Below are positions 1 to 8,453 of a stretch of 64,000 bases of DNA, one piece after another. Under the pieces are notes generated by a model. That model ran no database searches and was not told the DNA's origin. It saw only the letters and a program-made list of their open reading frames with translations. The position numbers were made by a program, and so were the translations under genes. Origin of the DNA: Legionella erythra (lineage in GTDB: Bacteria > Pseudomonadota > Gammaproteobacteria > Legionellales > Legionellaceae); contig NZ_LNYA01000032.1 in NCBI RefSeq assembly GCF_001467615.1, forward strand, positions 140,329-204,328, written 5' to 3'. Each line of letters begins with the position of its first letter. Positions within the stretch are counted from its first letter, which is position 1.

Positions 1-7
1 TGGGTAT

Positions 8-206
8 ACGACCCGACACATGGCTAACACCCACGACCGACACACTGATCTACCCCCTCCATCAATAACCCCCTCTCCCTCCGGGAGAGGGTTGGGGAGA
101 GGGAGTACACGACCCGACACATGGCTAACACCCACGACCGACACACTGATCTACCCCCATCCATCAATAACCCCCTCTCCCTCCGGGAGAGGGTTGGGGA
201 GAGGGG
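8..206. repeat. Two tandem copies of a ~100-bp repeat with an inner palindrome
   Basis: Copy one spans about 8-104 and copy two about 109-206; they are nearly identical. Each ends in a C-rich/G-rich inverted repeat (CCCTCTCCCTCC followed by GGGAGAGGGTTGGGGAGAG) that can fold into a strong hairpin. The right copy supplies the 3' end of the neighbouring DUF559 gene. A diverged relative of the G-rich element lies at about 52417-52488, beside a DUF559 remnant. Confidence 0.85.
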
Positions 207-544
207 GGTAGAGATAAACAGCGAATAATATCCTCAAGCACAGCCTCTGTTTTCAACAGCACATCATCATTCCAAAATCGGCACACTTTATAACCCCTGG
301 CATTTAAAAAAAGGGTTCGTTGTTCATCGTATTGTTTATTCAAAATATGATGGCCGCCATCCAGTTCAATGATTAATTTGTGTTGAATACAAACAAAATC
401 AACAATGTAGCCGCCGATGGGCATTTGTCTTTTGAATTTTAAACCTTGCAGGCGATGCCCTCTCAGGCAGGACCACAATCGATGCTCTGCTGCCGTGCTG
501 TTGTGACGTAAACCCTTTGCTCTGGTTAAAAGGAGATCCTTCAT
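164..544 (-). CDS. DUF559 domain protein (Vsr/restriction-endonuclease-like fold)
   Basis: A 126-residue protein of the DUF559 family, related in fold to very-short-patch-repair and type II restriction nucleases. Visible family marks are LRHNSTAAEHRLWSCLR near the N terminus, FKRQMPIGGYIVDF and IIELDGGHH in the core, and YKVCRFWNDDVL before the C terminus. The D of IVDF and the ExD of IELDGGHH are the likely metal-binding residues. The start is the ATG at 544; a TTG just before it is less likely. The last ~14 residues (PPSPQPSPGGRGG) are translated from the adjacent repeat, so the tail is repeat-derived. The natural substrate of such proteins is unknown. A truncated relative lies at 52269-52406. 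Confidence 0.8.
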   Translation of the reverse strand: MKDLLLTRAKGLRHNSTAAEHRLWSCLRGHRLQGLKFKRQMPIGGYIVDFVCIQHKLIIELDGGHHILNKQYDEQRTLFLNARGYKVCRFWNDDVLLKTEAVLEDIIRCLSLPPSPQPSPGGRGGY

Positions 545-664
545 CAAATAAACTCGTCATTATCAAAAGAATGGATTTTTCTTCATTCTTCGCCAGAAAA
601 AAAAGAGCAATTTCTACTCCTATTTTCTCTCCCGCGAAAAGATTGCAGAGGACATTTTGCAGTA

Positions 665-684
665 ATTAATACTTTCTTAATCAT
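665..684 (+). promoter_or_regulatory. PmrA-like tandem box
   Basis: Two TTAAT-containing 9-mers (ATTAATACT and CTTAATCAT) are separated by two bases, giving an 11-bp period. This matches the architecture recalled for the Legionella PmrA element (cTTAATatT, two bases, cTTAATatT). A good -10 candidate, TAAAAT, follows at 692-697. The arrangement fits a PmrA-activated promoter for the coiled-coil gene. Binding is inferred. Confidence 0.5.
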
Positions 685-725
685 TAAACGCTAAAATAAT
701 TAAACACGAAACAAAGAAGATGCCC

Positions 726-1736
726 ATGTTTAACAGGTTATACCACCATTTTTTATCCCAAAAGCAGCAATTCAATCATGACTATCAACACGCAACGTTG
801 GAAGAGTTGGATCATGCTATTCGTGAGGCGAACGCCTTACGAAAAAAAGAAACGTCAGATCGTCATTATGCCTATGATGAGGCTAATACCAATCATTATC
901 TCATCACCATGCTTCTTTTAAATGATCTCTATTGCAGGAAAATGCCTCCCATTGAGGACGAAGCCCATCTTAAAAAATGGCAGGAATTGGAGCAAAAATA
1001 CACCTATTTAGAAGCACGATTGATTCAGGGGCAGGCCTATTCGGCGGAAGAGGAAAAATACGATGAGGTTGCCAGTGAGGTGACGAGTTTAAACGACTAC
1101 TTGCGCGAAACCAGCCTTAAAGGCGATATAGAATCCTTTATTGCCCAAACGCCAACACGCGGTGAGATGGGCGATTTTTTAAGACTCATGGCAGCGGTCA
1201 AAAAAGATCACTTCGAAGCCTCTTTAACCGCCTCGACGTATCAAGTGAGCTATTTAACCGAAACATACGAAAAGCTTACACAACAACTAATAGATAAGCA
1301 AAATCAATTAATCGTCCTGAATAAGCAACATGAGGAACTCAAGGCCCAAAATCAACAGCTGGAAGAGTCCAATACCTGGGTTTACCAATGGGGCCTTCAG
1401 GTGGCCAATAAGCAGGCGAATGGATTTCAACGGTTGGTTATATGGGCTTTCAACTTTTTTACTTCTGAACCTATTCAGGACAGGGCAAGAATGCTCGGGA
1501 AAAAGCTCTGGGAAGCCGATTCCAAGGTGCTAGAAAGCACCCAAAATATTCGCAACGTAAACAGCGAGGTTAAAAGCCTCCGTGAATCTCTTGAGTCTAC
1601 AACCAACGCTCTTAACGATGCAAAACAAAAACACGCGGAAATTATCAAATCAATAACCCCCGCCACTGAAGCCGGTGCAGCATTCGAAGAAACCGACACC
1701 CCGGAGCCGTTTCATTCTAACTTATTCCGATCATAA
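726..1736 (+). CDS. Coiled-coil protein of unknown function, candidate Dot/Icm substrate
   Basis: I do not recognise this 336-residue protein. It has no signal peptide and no clear transmembrane segment. It is rich in Glu, Lys and Gln. Long heptad-like helices run from about residue 170 to 225 (LTETYEKLTQQLIDKQNQL and onward) and again from about 260 to 310. The C terminus reads FEETDTPEPFHSNLFRS, an acidic patch just before a short hydrophobic end, as in E-block Dot/Icm signals. Two ATGs compete: 720 touches the purine-rich AAAGAAG at 713-719, whereas 726 has a normal spacing of about 6 bases and is preferred. A PmrA-like box and -10 lie upstream. The effector role is inferred; translation of the gene is well supported by its length and codon pattern. 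Confidence 0.75.
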   Translation: MFNRLYHHFLSQKQQFNHDYQHATLEELDHAIREANALRKKETSDRHYAYDEANTNHYLITMLLLNDLYCRKMPPIEDEAHLKKWQELEQKYTYLEARLIQGQAYSAEEEKYDEVASEVTSLNDYLRETSLKGDIESFIAQTPTRGEMGDFLRLMAAVKKDHFEASLTASTYQVSYLTETYEKLTQQLIDKQNQLIVLNKQHEELKAQNQQLEESNTWVYQWGLQVANKQANGFQRLVIWAFNFFTSEPIQDRARMLGKKLWEADSKVLESTQNIRNVNSEVKSLRESLESTTNALNDAKQKHAEIIKSITPATEAGAAFEETDTPEPFHSNLFRS

Positions 1737-1748
1737 ATCGATTGGCAT

Positions 1749-1772
1749 CCCCCTATGCAATAGCGTAGGGGG
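1749..1772. terminator. Hairpin between convergent genes
   Basis: The arms CCCCCTATGC (1749-1758) and GCGTAGGGGG (1763-1772) pair around the loop AATA, with one G-U-type mismatch. The hairpin sits midway between the coiled-coil gene and ald, which converge here, so it could stop transcription from both sides. There is no long T run, so termination strength is uncertain. Confidence 0.6.
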
Positions 1773-1780
1773 AATTAGAT

Positions 1781-2899
1781 TTAAACCGCTAAGGCATCCG
1801 TTGCCGTTACGTATTCATAACCCAGATCACGGGCTACCGCTTCATACGTAATCATACCTTTATGAACATTCAAGCCGTTGAGTAAATGCCCATCGCTTAA
1901 CAACGCCAGTTTGACGCCCTTGGTGACTAAACTCAAAACAAAGGGCAAGGTGGCATTATTTAAAGCGAAAGTTGACGTTCTCGGCACCGCACCGGGCATA
2001 TTCGCTACGCAATAATGCACAATATCGTCCACGACATAGGTCGGCTCCTGATGGGTAGTCGGGCGGCTGGTTTCAAAACACCCGCCTTGATCAATAGCTA
2101 CATCGACCACCACAGAACCCGGCCGCATGGCTTTGAGCATGGCGCGGGTGACCAGTTTGGGGGCAGCAGCACCGGGAACGAGCACAGCACCGATCACCAA
2201 ATCTGCTGCGGTGACATATTCTTCCAAAGCCCCGACAGTCGCATAGATGGTATTTAATTTAGCGCCGAATTGAAAATCCAATTCTCTTAAACGGGTCAGC
2301 GACTTATCCAATACCGTCACGCGCGCCTCCATCCCCATGGCCATACGGGCTGCATTGGTGCCCACGACACCGCCGCCAATAACCACGACATTAGCCGGCG
2401 CCACCCCGGGAACCCCGCCGAGCAATACCCCACTGCCCCCTTGAGCCATCTCCAGGCAGTGTGCGCCCGCCTGAATGGACATGCGGCCGGCCACTTGCGA
2501 CATGGGGGTGAGCAGCGGCAAGCCGCCGTCATTCTGGGTGACGGTTTCGTAGGCAATGGCGGTAACCCCGGATTCCTTAAGAAGACGGGTTTGTTGCGGA
2601 TCCGGGGCCAGGTGCAGGTAGGTGAACAGGGTTTGCCCTTCACGCAAACGATGACACTCAATCGGCTGAGGCTCCTTGACCTTAACAATCAATTCCGCCC
2701 GTTCAAAGACCTCGTCGGCGGTATCGACGATTTGCGCACCAGCGGCAAGGTACTGCTCATCCTTAATGCCAATGCCGTTTCCTGCGCCCTTTTCAACCAG
2801 AACTGACCCGCCGGCGCGAATAATTTCCTTCACGCTTCCCGGCACCAGGCCCACGCGGTTTTCTTGCGGTTTAATTTCCTTTGGAACACCAACCAACAT
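1781..2899 (-). CDS. ald: Alanine dehydrogenase
   Basis: A 372-residue enzyme of the usual family length, catalysing NAD-dependent interconversion of L-alanine with pyruvate and ammonia in the cytoplasm. The N terminus [20 protein letters not shown] is the family signature with the substrate-contacting Arg. KVKEPQ holds the conserved Lys. The Rossmann loop [13 protein letters not shown] lies near residue 175. The start ATG follows the etfA stop by one base and has GGGGA as ribosome site, so it is probably co-transcribed with etfB-etfA. The grouping suggests use of alanine as carbon and energy source with electrons passed on, which fits an amino-acid-consuming organism. Confidence 0.95.
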   Translation of the reverse strand: MLVGVPKEIKPQENRVGLVPGSVKEIIRAGGSVLVEKGAGNGIGIKDEQYLAAGAQIVDTADEVFERAELIVKVKEPQPIECHRLREGQTLFTYLHLAPDPQQTRLLKESGVTAIAYETVTQNDGGLPLLTPMSQVAGRMSIQAGAHCLEMAQGGSGVLLGGVPGVAPANVVVIGGGVVGTNAARMAMGMEARVTVLDKSLTRLRELDFQFGAKLNTIYATVGALEEYVTAADLVIGAVLVPGAAAPKLVTRAMLKAMRPGSVVVDVAIDQGGCFETSRPTTHQEPTYVVDDIVHYCVANMPGAVPRTSTFALNNATLPFVLSLVTKGVKLALLSDGHLLNGLNVHKGMITYEAVARDLGYEYVTATDALAV

Positions 2900-2900
2900 A

Positions 2901-3848
2901 CTAATTCCCCTTACACTGCTTTAATTGTTCAATTAACTGGGGGACTATTTCAAACAAATCACCCACTAAACCGTAATTAGCGATTTGGAAAATGGGAGCA
3001 TCCTCATCCTTATTAATCGCTACGATAACTTTTGAATCTTTCATGCCAGCCAGATGCTGTACCGCGCCTGAAATGCCAACCGCGAGGTAAAGGCTTGGCG
3101 CCACCACTTTCCCGGTTTGTCCCACCTGATAATCATTGGGTACAAAACCCGCATCCACAGCTGCACGGGATGCGCCAACAGCCGCCCCCAGCACATCAGC
3201 CAATTCCTCAATCAATTTAAATTTTTCAGCACTCTGCAAACCGCGCCCGCCTGAGACCACGATTTTTGCACTGCCCAGATCCGGACGTTCAGAGCGACTC
3301 AGTTCATGATGAATAAATTGGGTCTTGGCAACCGTTGTGATCGGTTCAATCTGTTCAATGCAGCAAGGGCTTTGTTCAGAAAAAACCGCATCAAAGGCCG
3401 TGCTTCGTATGGTCATGATCTTAATGGGATCAAGCACCCTGACGGTCTCAATCGCATTGCCAGCATACACGGGGTGTTCAAAGGTATCCTTGTTGACTAC
3501 TTTACTGACGTCTGAAATCTGGACCATATCGAGTTTGGCGGCAATACGTGGCAACAGGTTTTTGCCAAACGTCGAGGATGGCGCCAGAATAGCATGGAAT
3601 GAACTTGCCTTACTGACAACAAGCGGCGCTAAATTTTCAGCCAGAACATGCTGGTATTGCTCATGTTCAACCCACCAGACGCTATGCACACCGCTTAAAC
3701 TGGCGGCCTGTTCGGCTACTTTTCTGCAATCCTTGCCAGCCACCAGCAGGACAATCTCATCACCAAATGCCTTCGCAGCCGCCAAAGTATTACGGGTAGC
3801 AGGATGCATCGTATGATTATCGTGTTCGACAATGACTAAAGTGCTCAT
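2901..3848 (-). CDS. etfA: Electron transfer flavoprotein, alpha subunit
   Basis: A 315-residue protein that, with EtfB, carries electrons from acyl-CoA and related dehydrogenases to ETF:quinone oxidoreductase. The C-terminal FAD domain is evident in [27 protein letters not shown] and the following QHLAGM. The N-terminal domain begins [10 protein letters not shown]. It lies 13 bp downstream of etfB and one base upstream of the ald start, in one minus-strand unit. Length and motifs are typical and nothing looks damaged. Confidence 0.96.
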   Translation of the reverse strand: MSTLVIVEHDNHTMHPATRNTLAAAKAFGDEIVLLVAGKDCRKVAEQAASLSGVHSVWWVEHEQYQHVLAENLAPLVVSKASSFHAILAPSSTFGKNLLPRIAAKLDMVQISDVSKVVNKDTFEHPVYAGNAIETVRVLDPIKIMTIRSTAFDAVFSEQSPCCIEQIEPITTVAKTQFIHHELSRSERPDLGSAKIVVSGGRGLQSAEKFKLIEELADVLGAAVGASRAAVDAGFVPNDYQVGQTGKVVAPSLYLAVGISGAVQHLAGMKDSKVIVAINKDEDAPIFQIANYGLVGDLFEIVPQLIEQLKQCKGN

Positions 3849-3861
3849 GCGTTCTCCTTTA

Positions 3862-4611
3862 TTAAAGCACTTTGGCTTCGTGTTGTAATTTGTTAATCAG
3901 TTCAGCCACCGACTCCACTTTAACGCCGCCTGAACGAGTGGACGGCGCTTTGACGGAAATAATTTCAACATGGGGTTTTAATGACAAGCCAAGCGTGTTC
4001 ACGTCCATGCTGTCCAGCGGTTTCTTTTTTGCTTTCATGATATTGGGCAAACTGGCATAACGCGGTTCATTCAACCGTAAATCGGTGCTTACCACCGCGG
4101 GCAGCGGCATGGCCAGGGTTTCAAGTCCGCCATCAATTTCACGGGTGACCTGGATGTTATTTCCCTCCACCGTCAACTCAGACGCGTAAGTCGCCTGTGG
4201 CCAATCCAGTAACGCCGCCAGCATTTGCGGGGTTTGATTATTATCGCCGTCAATGGATTGCTTACCCATGAGGATTAATTGCGGTGCTTCTTTTTCACTG
4301 ATTTTCTGCAGTATTTTCGCAATGTCGAGGCTGGTATGAACACCCTCACTTTGCACATGAATACCCCGGTCCGCGCCTAAGGCCAAGGCATGACGCAACG
4401 TTTCCTGGCAGGACGCATTCCCTATCGAAACGACCACCACCTCACTCGCCAGTCCCTTTTCTTTCAGGCGGATGGCCTCTTCCACTGCGATTTCATCAAA
4501 CGGATTCATGGCCATTTTAATGTTCTGGGTTTCAACACCAGTCTGATCCGCTTTAACCCTGATTTTGACATAAGGGTCGATGACGCGCTTCACTGCCACT
4601 AGAATTTTCAT
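3862..4611 (-). CDS. etfB: Electron transfer flavoprotein, beta subunit
   Basis: A 249-residue partner of EtfA that binds AMP structurally. The start is the ATG at 4611, giving MKILVAVKRVIDPYVKIRVK as in other EtfB proteins, with GAGGAA a few bases upstream. A GTG four codons earlier is less likely. The family signature region near residues 180-200 (VVSTDLRLNEPRYASLPNIM) and the conserved VEEAIRLKE are present. It is the first gene of an etfB-etfA-ald unit. Confidence 0.96.
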   Translation of the reverse strand: MKILVAVKRVIDPYVKIRVKADQTGVETQNIKMAMNPFDEIAVEEAIRLKEKGLASEVVVVSIGNASCQETLRHALALGADRGIHVQSEGVHTSLDIAKILQKISEKEAPQLILMGKQSIDGDNNQTPQMLAALLDWPQATYASELTVEGNNIQVTREIDGGLETLAMPLPAVVSTDLRLNEPRYASLPNIMKAKKKPLDSMDVNTLGLSLKPHVEIISVKAPSTRSGGVKVESVAELINKLQHEAKVL

Positions 4612-4716
4612 CGTGTTCCTCACTGAATTTTAAATGTAGTCTGCATCTTGCCAGATGTCACCAGAAAAACAAGGCGTACTCCTCTCTGTTTCATCGACGC
4701 ATCGGACGCTGGTTTC

Positions 4717-5595
4717 TCATCTTGTTCCACAACCAAGCGTTTGTAAATAATGGCGGAAGGATTCTCCGATTTCAGGGTGTTTCAATCCCAGTTCAACCGT
4801 GGCCTGGATGTAACCCAGTTTGGAGCCGCAATCGTAACGGCGGCCCTTGAATTGAAAAACCGACACGGGTTCGCGCGACAACAGGCGCTGGATGGCATCC
4901 GTTAGCTGAATTTCGCCGCGGCGATCCGGCTTGGTCTCTCTAAGACAGGAAAAAATGCCAGGCGTAAAAACATAGCGGCCGACCGCCGCGAGATTCGAAG
5001 TAGCAGCTTCGCGCTCTGGCTTTTCAATGATGGCCTTGATGTTAGAATAATCATCCTCGCGATTATCAATTTCAACCACCCCATACTGATGCACATCTTC
5101 CCAGGGCACCGGTTGCACCGCCAGCAGGGAATGATGGGTCGAATCAAAATACTCGGTCATGGCGGCTAAGCAGGGCAGCCTGGCATCGTCAATTAAATCA
5201 TCGGCCAGCAAAACCGCGAACGGTTCAATGCCAACCACATGCTCAGCACATAACACGGCATGCCCCAATCCCAGCGGCTGATTTTGCCGGACATAGGTAA
5301 AATGAATGCCTTCGGGGGACACATTTTTTACCAACGACAATAAATGGTCCCGCCCCTGCTCCTGCAGGCGGCTTTCCAGCTCAAACTGATTGTCGAAATG
5401 ATCTTCAATGGATCGCTTACCGGCACTGGTAATAAAAATCATGTGGGTAATACCGGCACGAACGGCTTCTTCCACAGCATATTGAATCAGGGGCTTATCC
5501 ACAATCGGCAACATTTCTTTAGGATTTGCCTTGGTAGCGGGTAGAAAACGTGATCCCAGACCCGCTACCGGAAAGACCGCTTTAGTAATTTGCAT
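4717..5595 (-). CDS. galU: UTP-glucose-1-phosphate uridylyltransferase
   Basis: A 292-residue enzyme forming UDP-glucose from UTP and glucose-1-phosphate. The nucleotide-binding signature AVFPVAGLGSRFLPATKANP opens the protein, followed by KEMLPIVDKPLIQYAVEE and, later, LLADDLIDD. The ATG at 5595 is chosen because AAGGAG lies about 8 bases upstream; a GTG at 5601 would touch it. It follows the UDP-glucose dehydrogenase gene by 24 bp, so the pair makes UDP-glucose and then UDP-glucuronate for envelope sugars. Confidence 0.96.
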   Translation of the reverse strand: MQITKAVFPVAGLGSRFLPATKANPKEMLPIVDKPLIQYAVEEAVRAGITHMIFITSAGKRSIEDHFDNQFELESRLQEQGRDHLLSLVKNVSPEGIHFTYVRQNQPLGLGHAVLCAEHVVGIEPFAVLLADDLIDDARLPCLAAMTEYFDSTHHSLLAVQPVPWEDVHQYGVVEIDNREDDYSNIKAIIEKPEREAATSNLAAVGRYVFTPGIFSCLRETKPDRRGEIQLTDAIQRLLSREPVSVFQFKGRRYDCGSKLGYIQATVELGLKHPEIGESFRHYLQTLGCGTR

Positions 5596-5619
5596 CAACA
5601 CACTCCTTGCGAGACAGGA

Positions 5620-7002
5620 TTAAACGGTTTCTTCGTGCAGACTGGTTTTTGGCGCAGTCTGACGAAAGGATTGATTGACCACAGGGCGGCCAATGGAATA
5701 ATAAAGCAAGCCGGCATCAGCTGCCGCCTCCAGGCGATAACAATTGCGGCCGTCAAAAATGGGCGCTGTACCCAGATTTTTTTGCAACTCATCCAGCGGA
5801 TAATGCTTAAATTCAGACCACTCGGTAATAATCGCCAGGGCATGCAGCTTCTGCTGCAACACGGCCTCTGCACTGCCTAACCAGGTGATCCCGACGTCTT
5901 CTTTGAATAATTCCCGGGCACGCCCCATGGCGGCCGGATCATAAACAAACACATTGGCCTTTGCCTGCAGCAGGGCTTTAAGAATCACGAGGCTGCTGGC
6001 CTCACGCAGATCGTCGGTTCCCGGTTTAAAGGCTAAACCCCAGAGGCCAATATTCAATCCGGCCAGTTTTTCATTGAAATAAGCGGACAATTGCCCCACA
6101 ATCCATTGTTTTTGCTGATGGTTAACCCGTTCAACCGCCTCAAGAAATCGCGTGTCTAGCCCAGCCAATCGTGCGCTGTGGCTTAAGGCTTTCACATCTT
6201 TGGGAAAACAGGAACCGCCATAACCGATCCCGGGCTGAAGAAAATGCGGCCCAATGCGATGATCAAGGGCCATGCCTTCCCGGACTTCATCGATGTTGGC
6301 GCCCCATTGCTGGGCCAACTGACTCATATAATTAATAAAACTGATTTTAGTGGCCAGCAGCGCATTGGCCGCGTATTTGGTCAGTTCAGCTGAGCGTTGA
6401 CTCATGGCCAGCAACGGAATGCCTTTTTGAATGAGTGGCTCGTAAAACCGCGTTAAGGCGGCAATCGCCGCTTCATTGCCGCCAATCACAATCCGATCAG
6501 CGTTTAAAAAATCATAAACAGCCGAACCTTCCCGTAAAAACTCGGGATTTGAGGCGAGGTGGATACGCAGGGATTTGTTCTGCTTCTGCAACAGGCGACC
6601 CACGTGCGCGGCCAGCAAATCACCCGTACCAACCGGGACGGTGGATTTTATCACCAACACACAGTCTCTCCTGGTGTGCTCAACGACTTGGGAAGCGACA
6701 TCATACACCTGCGACAAATCAGCGCTGCCATCGTCCTGGCCTGGCGTGCCCACCGCGATGACGTGCAATGACGCAGAAGGGACGGCCTGGCTTACATCGG
6801 TTGTAAAAACGAGGCGGTTATTTTGAATCTGCTCCTGCAGCAAGGCAGGCAACCCCTCCTCATGGAGCGGGCATTGGCCCTCAATCAAGGCAGCAATCCG
6901 CGCCTCGTCGACATCAACACACGCCACCTGATGCCCCATTTGTGCGAAACACACAGCTGACACCAAACCCACATAACCCGCGCCATAGACAACAACGTTC
7001 AT
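5620..7002 (-). CDS. ugd: UDP-glucose 6-dehydrogenase
   Basis: A 460-residue NAD-dependent enzyme that oxidises UDP-glucose to UDP-glucuronate. The NAD loop GAGYVGLVSAVCFA is at residues 6-19. The catalytic Cys lies in GYGGSCFPKDV at about residue 262, and the C-terminal domain has the GLAFKPGTDDLREA motif. The start is the ATG at 7002, with GAGGG upstream. An in-frame extension to 7083 would overlap the upstream gene and is not like the family. With galU it forms a two-step pathway, and its product could feed the glycosyltransferase cluster at 8454-13286. Confidence 0.95.
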   Translation of the reverse strand: MNVVVYGAGYVGLVSAVCFAQMGHQVACVDVDEARIAALIEGQCPLHEEGLPALLQEQIQNNRLVFTTDVSQAVPSASLHVIAVGTPGQDDGSADLSQVYDVASQVVEHTRRDCVLVIKSTVPVGTGDLLAAHVGRLLQKQNKSLRIHLASNPEFLREGSAVYDFLNADRIVIGGNEAAIAALTRFYEPLIQKGIPLLAMSQRSAELTKYAANALLATKISFINYMSQLAQQWGANIDEVREGMALDHRIGPHFLQPGIGYGGSCFPKDVKALSHSARLAGLDTRFLEAVERVNHQQKQWIVGQLSAYFNEKLAGLNIGLWGLAFKPGTDDLREASSLVILKALLQAKANVFVYDPAAMGRARELFKEDVGITWLGSAEAVLQQKLHALAIITEWSEFKHYPLDELQKNLGTAPIFDGRNCYRLEAAADAGLLYYSIGRPVVNQSFRQTAPKTSLHEETV

Positions 7003-7048
7003 ACGTCCCTCAATCGAATGGTTGGTAACAAAAAAACCAGGGACTTCC

Positions 7049-8410
7049 CTACATCGCATACTGGGTGTCGAGACTCCACTCATCGTCCTCGGCCTCTTGT
7101 TTGGTTTTGGGCTGATCTTCTATCATGAGAGGCGGCGTGACTTCAAGGGGCAGCGGTTGGGCAGTTAAATGTTTGGCCAGTTGAATAGCGATTGCAAGTG
7201 CTTTAGCCGATTGGCTGGATTTGTCACGGAACAAGGGTTGACTCGCCACCTGATTTAAATGGCTTTCTATTTTTTTAAATTTTTCTACAGACACTGGCGC
7301 TTCATCCAGACGCTGTAATGCAGTGATTGCCTCTGCCAATACCTTACCTTTGGTGTCACCCAAACGCCAGGTGCTAAAATATTGTCGTTGTTGTTTTTTC
7401 TTGTACTCTTCTAAAGGAAGAGCAACCAGTTTGCCTTCGAGTGTGGAAAACTCAGCACCACCGAGCAAATGCTGGGGTGCGAGCGTCTTTTCGGCAGTAG
7501 AAGATGGCGTTAACTGCAGCATCAGGGCGTTTTGCTCTGATACTGGGCTCTTTTTTTCCTCCGTTTTTTCCATGGCCGGTTTTTCTGCGATGGCCGGTAC
7601 CAGATAATAGTACAACACATTGCCTAGCCCCGCCCCAATATGCCGAATTTGATACAGGGCTGTATAATTTAAATTGACTAAGCTGCCTAATAAAGCCATT
7701 ACCGCATTTTCGAGGGTTACGCTGAAGGATTGCATCTGCTTTCCCAATACCTGCCAACGCGTCTTGCTCGATCCATGAAGCCATTGGCCACTTGCTGAAA
7801 TTAAATAAATCGATGCATACAGCAAGGCCAGTTCTTTTACATAAAAGCCGACGCAAATACCCCCGCTGATATAGGGTAAACTGTGTAATACACCCTGAAG
7901 CCACAACGGGTTGTCAGACGAAACCGTGTCATGGTAACCACGGGCCGACTCCAGCACATCAATAATACTCTGCATCAAAGCGCGCTGGGTGCGTGTGGCC
8001 GCACCTTCCTTTTCCGCTTTTAACTGATCCAATAAATCCTCCATACTGGATACATCGGCAAAATAATTTCCCTTTTTCTCCTTGGGTTTCAGTAATTTTT
8101 CCCGGACATAACCAATCACCTTAAAGGCGCCCCCATTACTTTCAGGCGTGCTTAAAACCGCATTCAACCATTTTTTTTCAGCTGTTTCGCTGTGCAATTT
8201 ATCCGTGTGGAACCAACGAGCCAAGGTTTTATAATGTTTATTGATGGCATCCGGTTCAAACCCATCCTGAGTCATGTATTGTGTAAATAAGGCAACAGCC
8301 TGCGCTTCGACTTGCTGGGGGGACGTGGTTTTTTTAGAGTGATAGGCATTATTGTCATAATCAGCGAATGTTTTTACCAGATTAGTTAATTCTTCATCGA
8401 AATTTTTCAT
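7049..8410 (-). CDS. Membrane-hairpin protein with a degenerate J-like motif, candidate secreted effector
   Basis: I do not recognise this 453-residue protein with certainty. Residues 60-72 read YKTLARWFHTDKL, like helix II and the HPD loop of a J domain but with HTD (68-70). The middle has two long hydrophobic stretches: about 175-215 (LPYISGGICVGFYVKELALL and onward) and about 240-285 (NYTALYQIRHIGAGLGNVLY and onward). These could be membrane hairpins. The C terminus is polar and acidic (KQEAEDDEWSLDTQYAM), like Dot/Icm translocation tails. GGAAG serves as ribosome site. The gene ends 46 bp before ugd. Effector status is inferred from these features only. Confidence 0.75.
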   Translation of the reverse strand: MKNFDEELTNLVKTFADYDNNAYHSKKTTSPQQVEAQAVALFTQYMTQDGFEPDAINKHYKTLARWFHTDKLHSETAEKKWLNAVLSTPESNGGAFKVIGYVREKLLKPKEKKGNYFADVSSMEDLLDQLKAEKEGAATRTQRALMQSIIDVLESARGYHDTVSSDNPLWLQGVLHSLPYISGGICVGFYVKELALLYASIYLISASGQWLHGSSKTRWQVLGKQMQSFSVTLENAVMALLGSLVNLNYTALYQIRHIGAGLGNVLYYYLVPAIAEKPAMEKTEEKKSPVSEQNALMLQLTPSSTAEKTLAPQHLLGGAEFSTLEGKLVALPLEEYKKKQQRQYFSTWRLGDTKGKVLAEAITALQRLDEAPVSVEKFKKIESHLNQVASQPLFRDKSSQSAKALAIAIQLAKHLTAQPLPLEVTPPLMIEDQPKTKQEAEDDEWSLDTQYAM

Positions 8411-8453
8411 GGAAGTCTTCCCTTACTTACCGCATGCCAAAAAAATTGTTACC

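Noticed and set aside
20-211. Plus-strand 63-codon frame across the first repeats
   Set aside because: It only translates the tandem repeat (SITPSPSGRGLGRG twice) and has no ribosome site.
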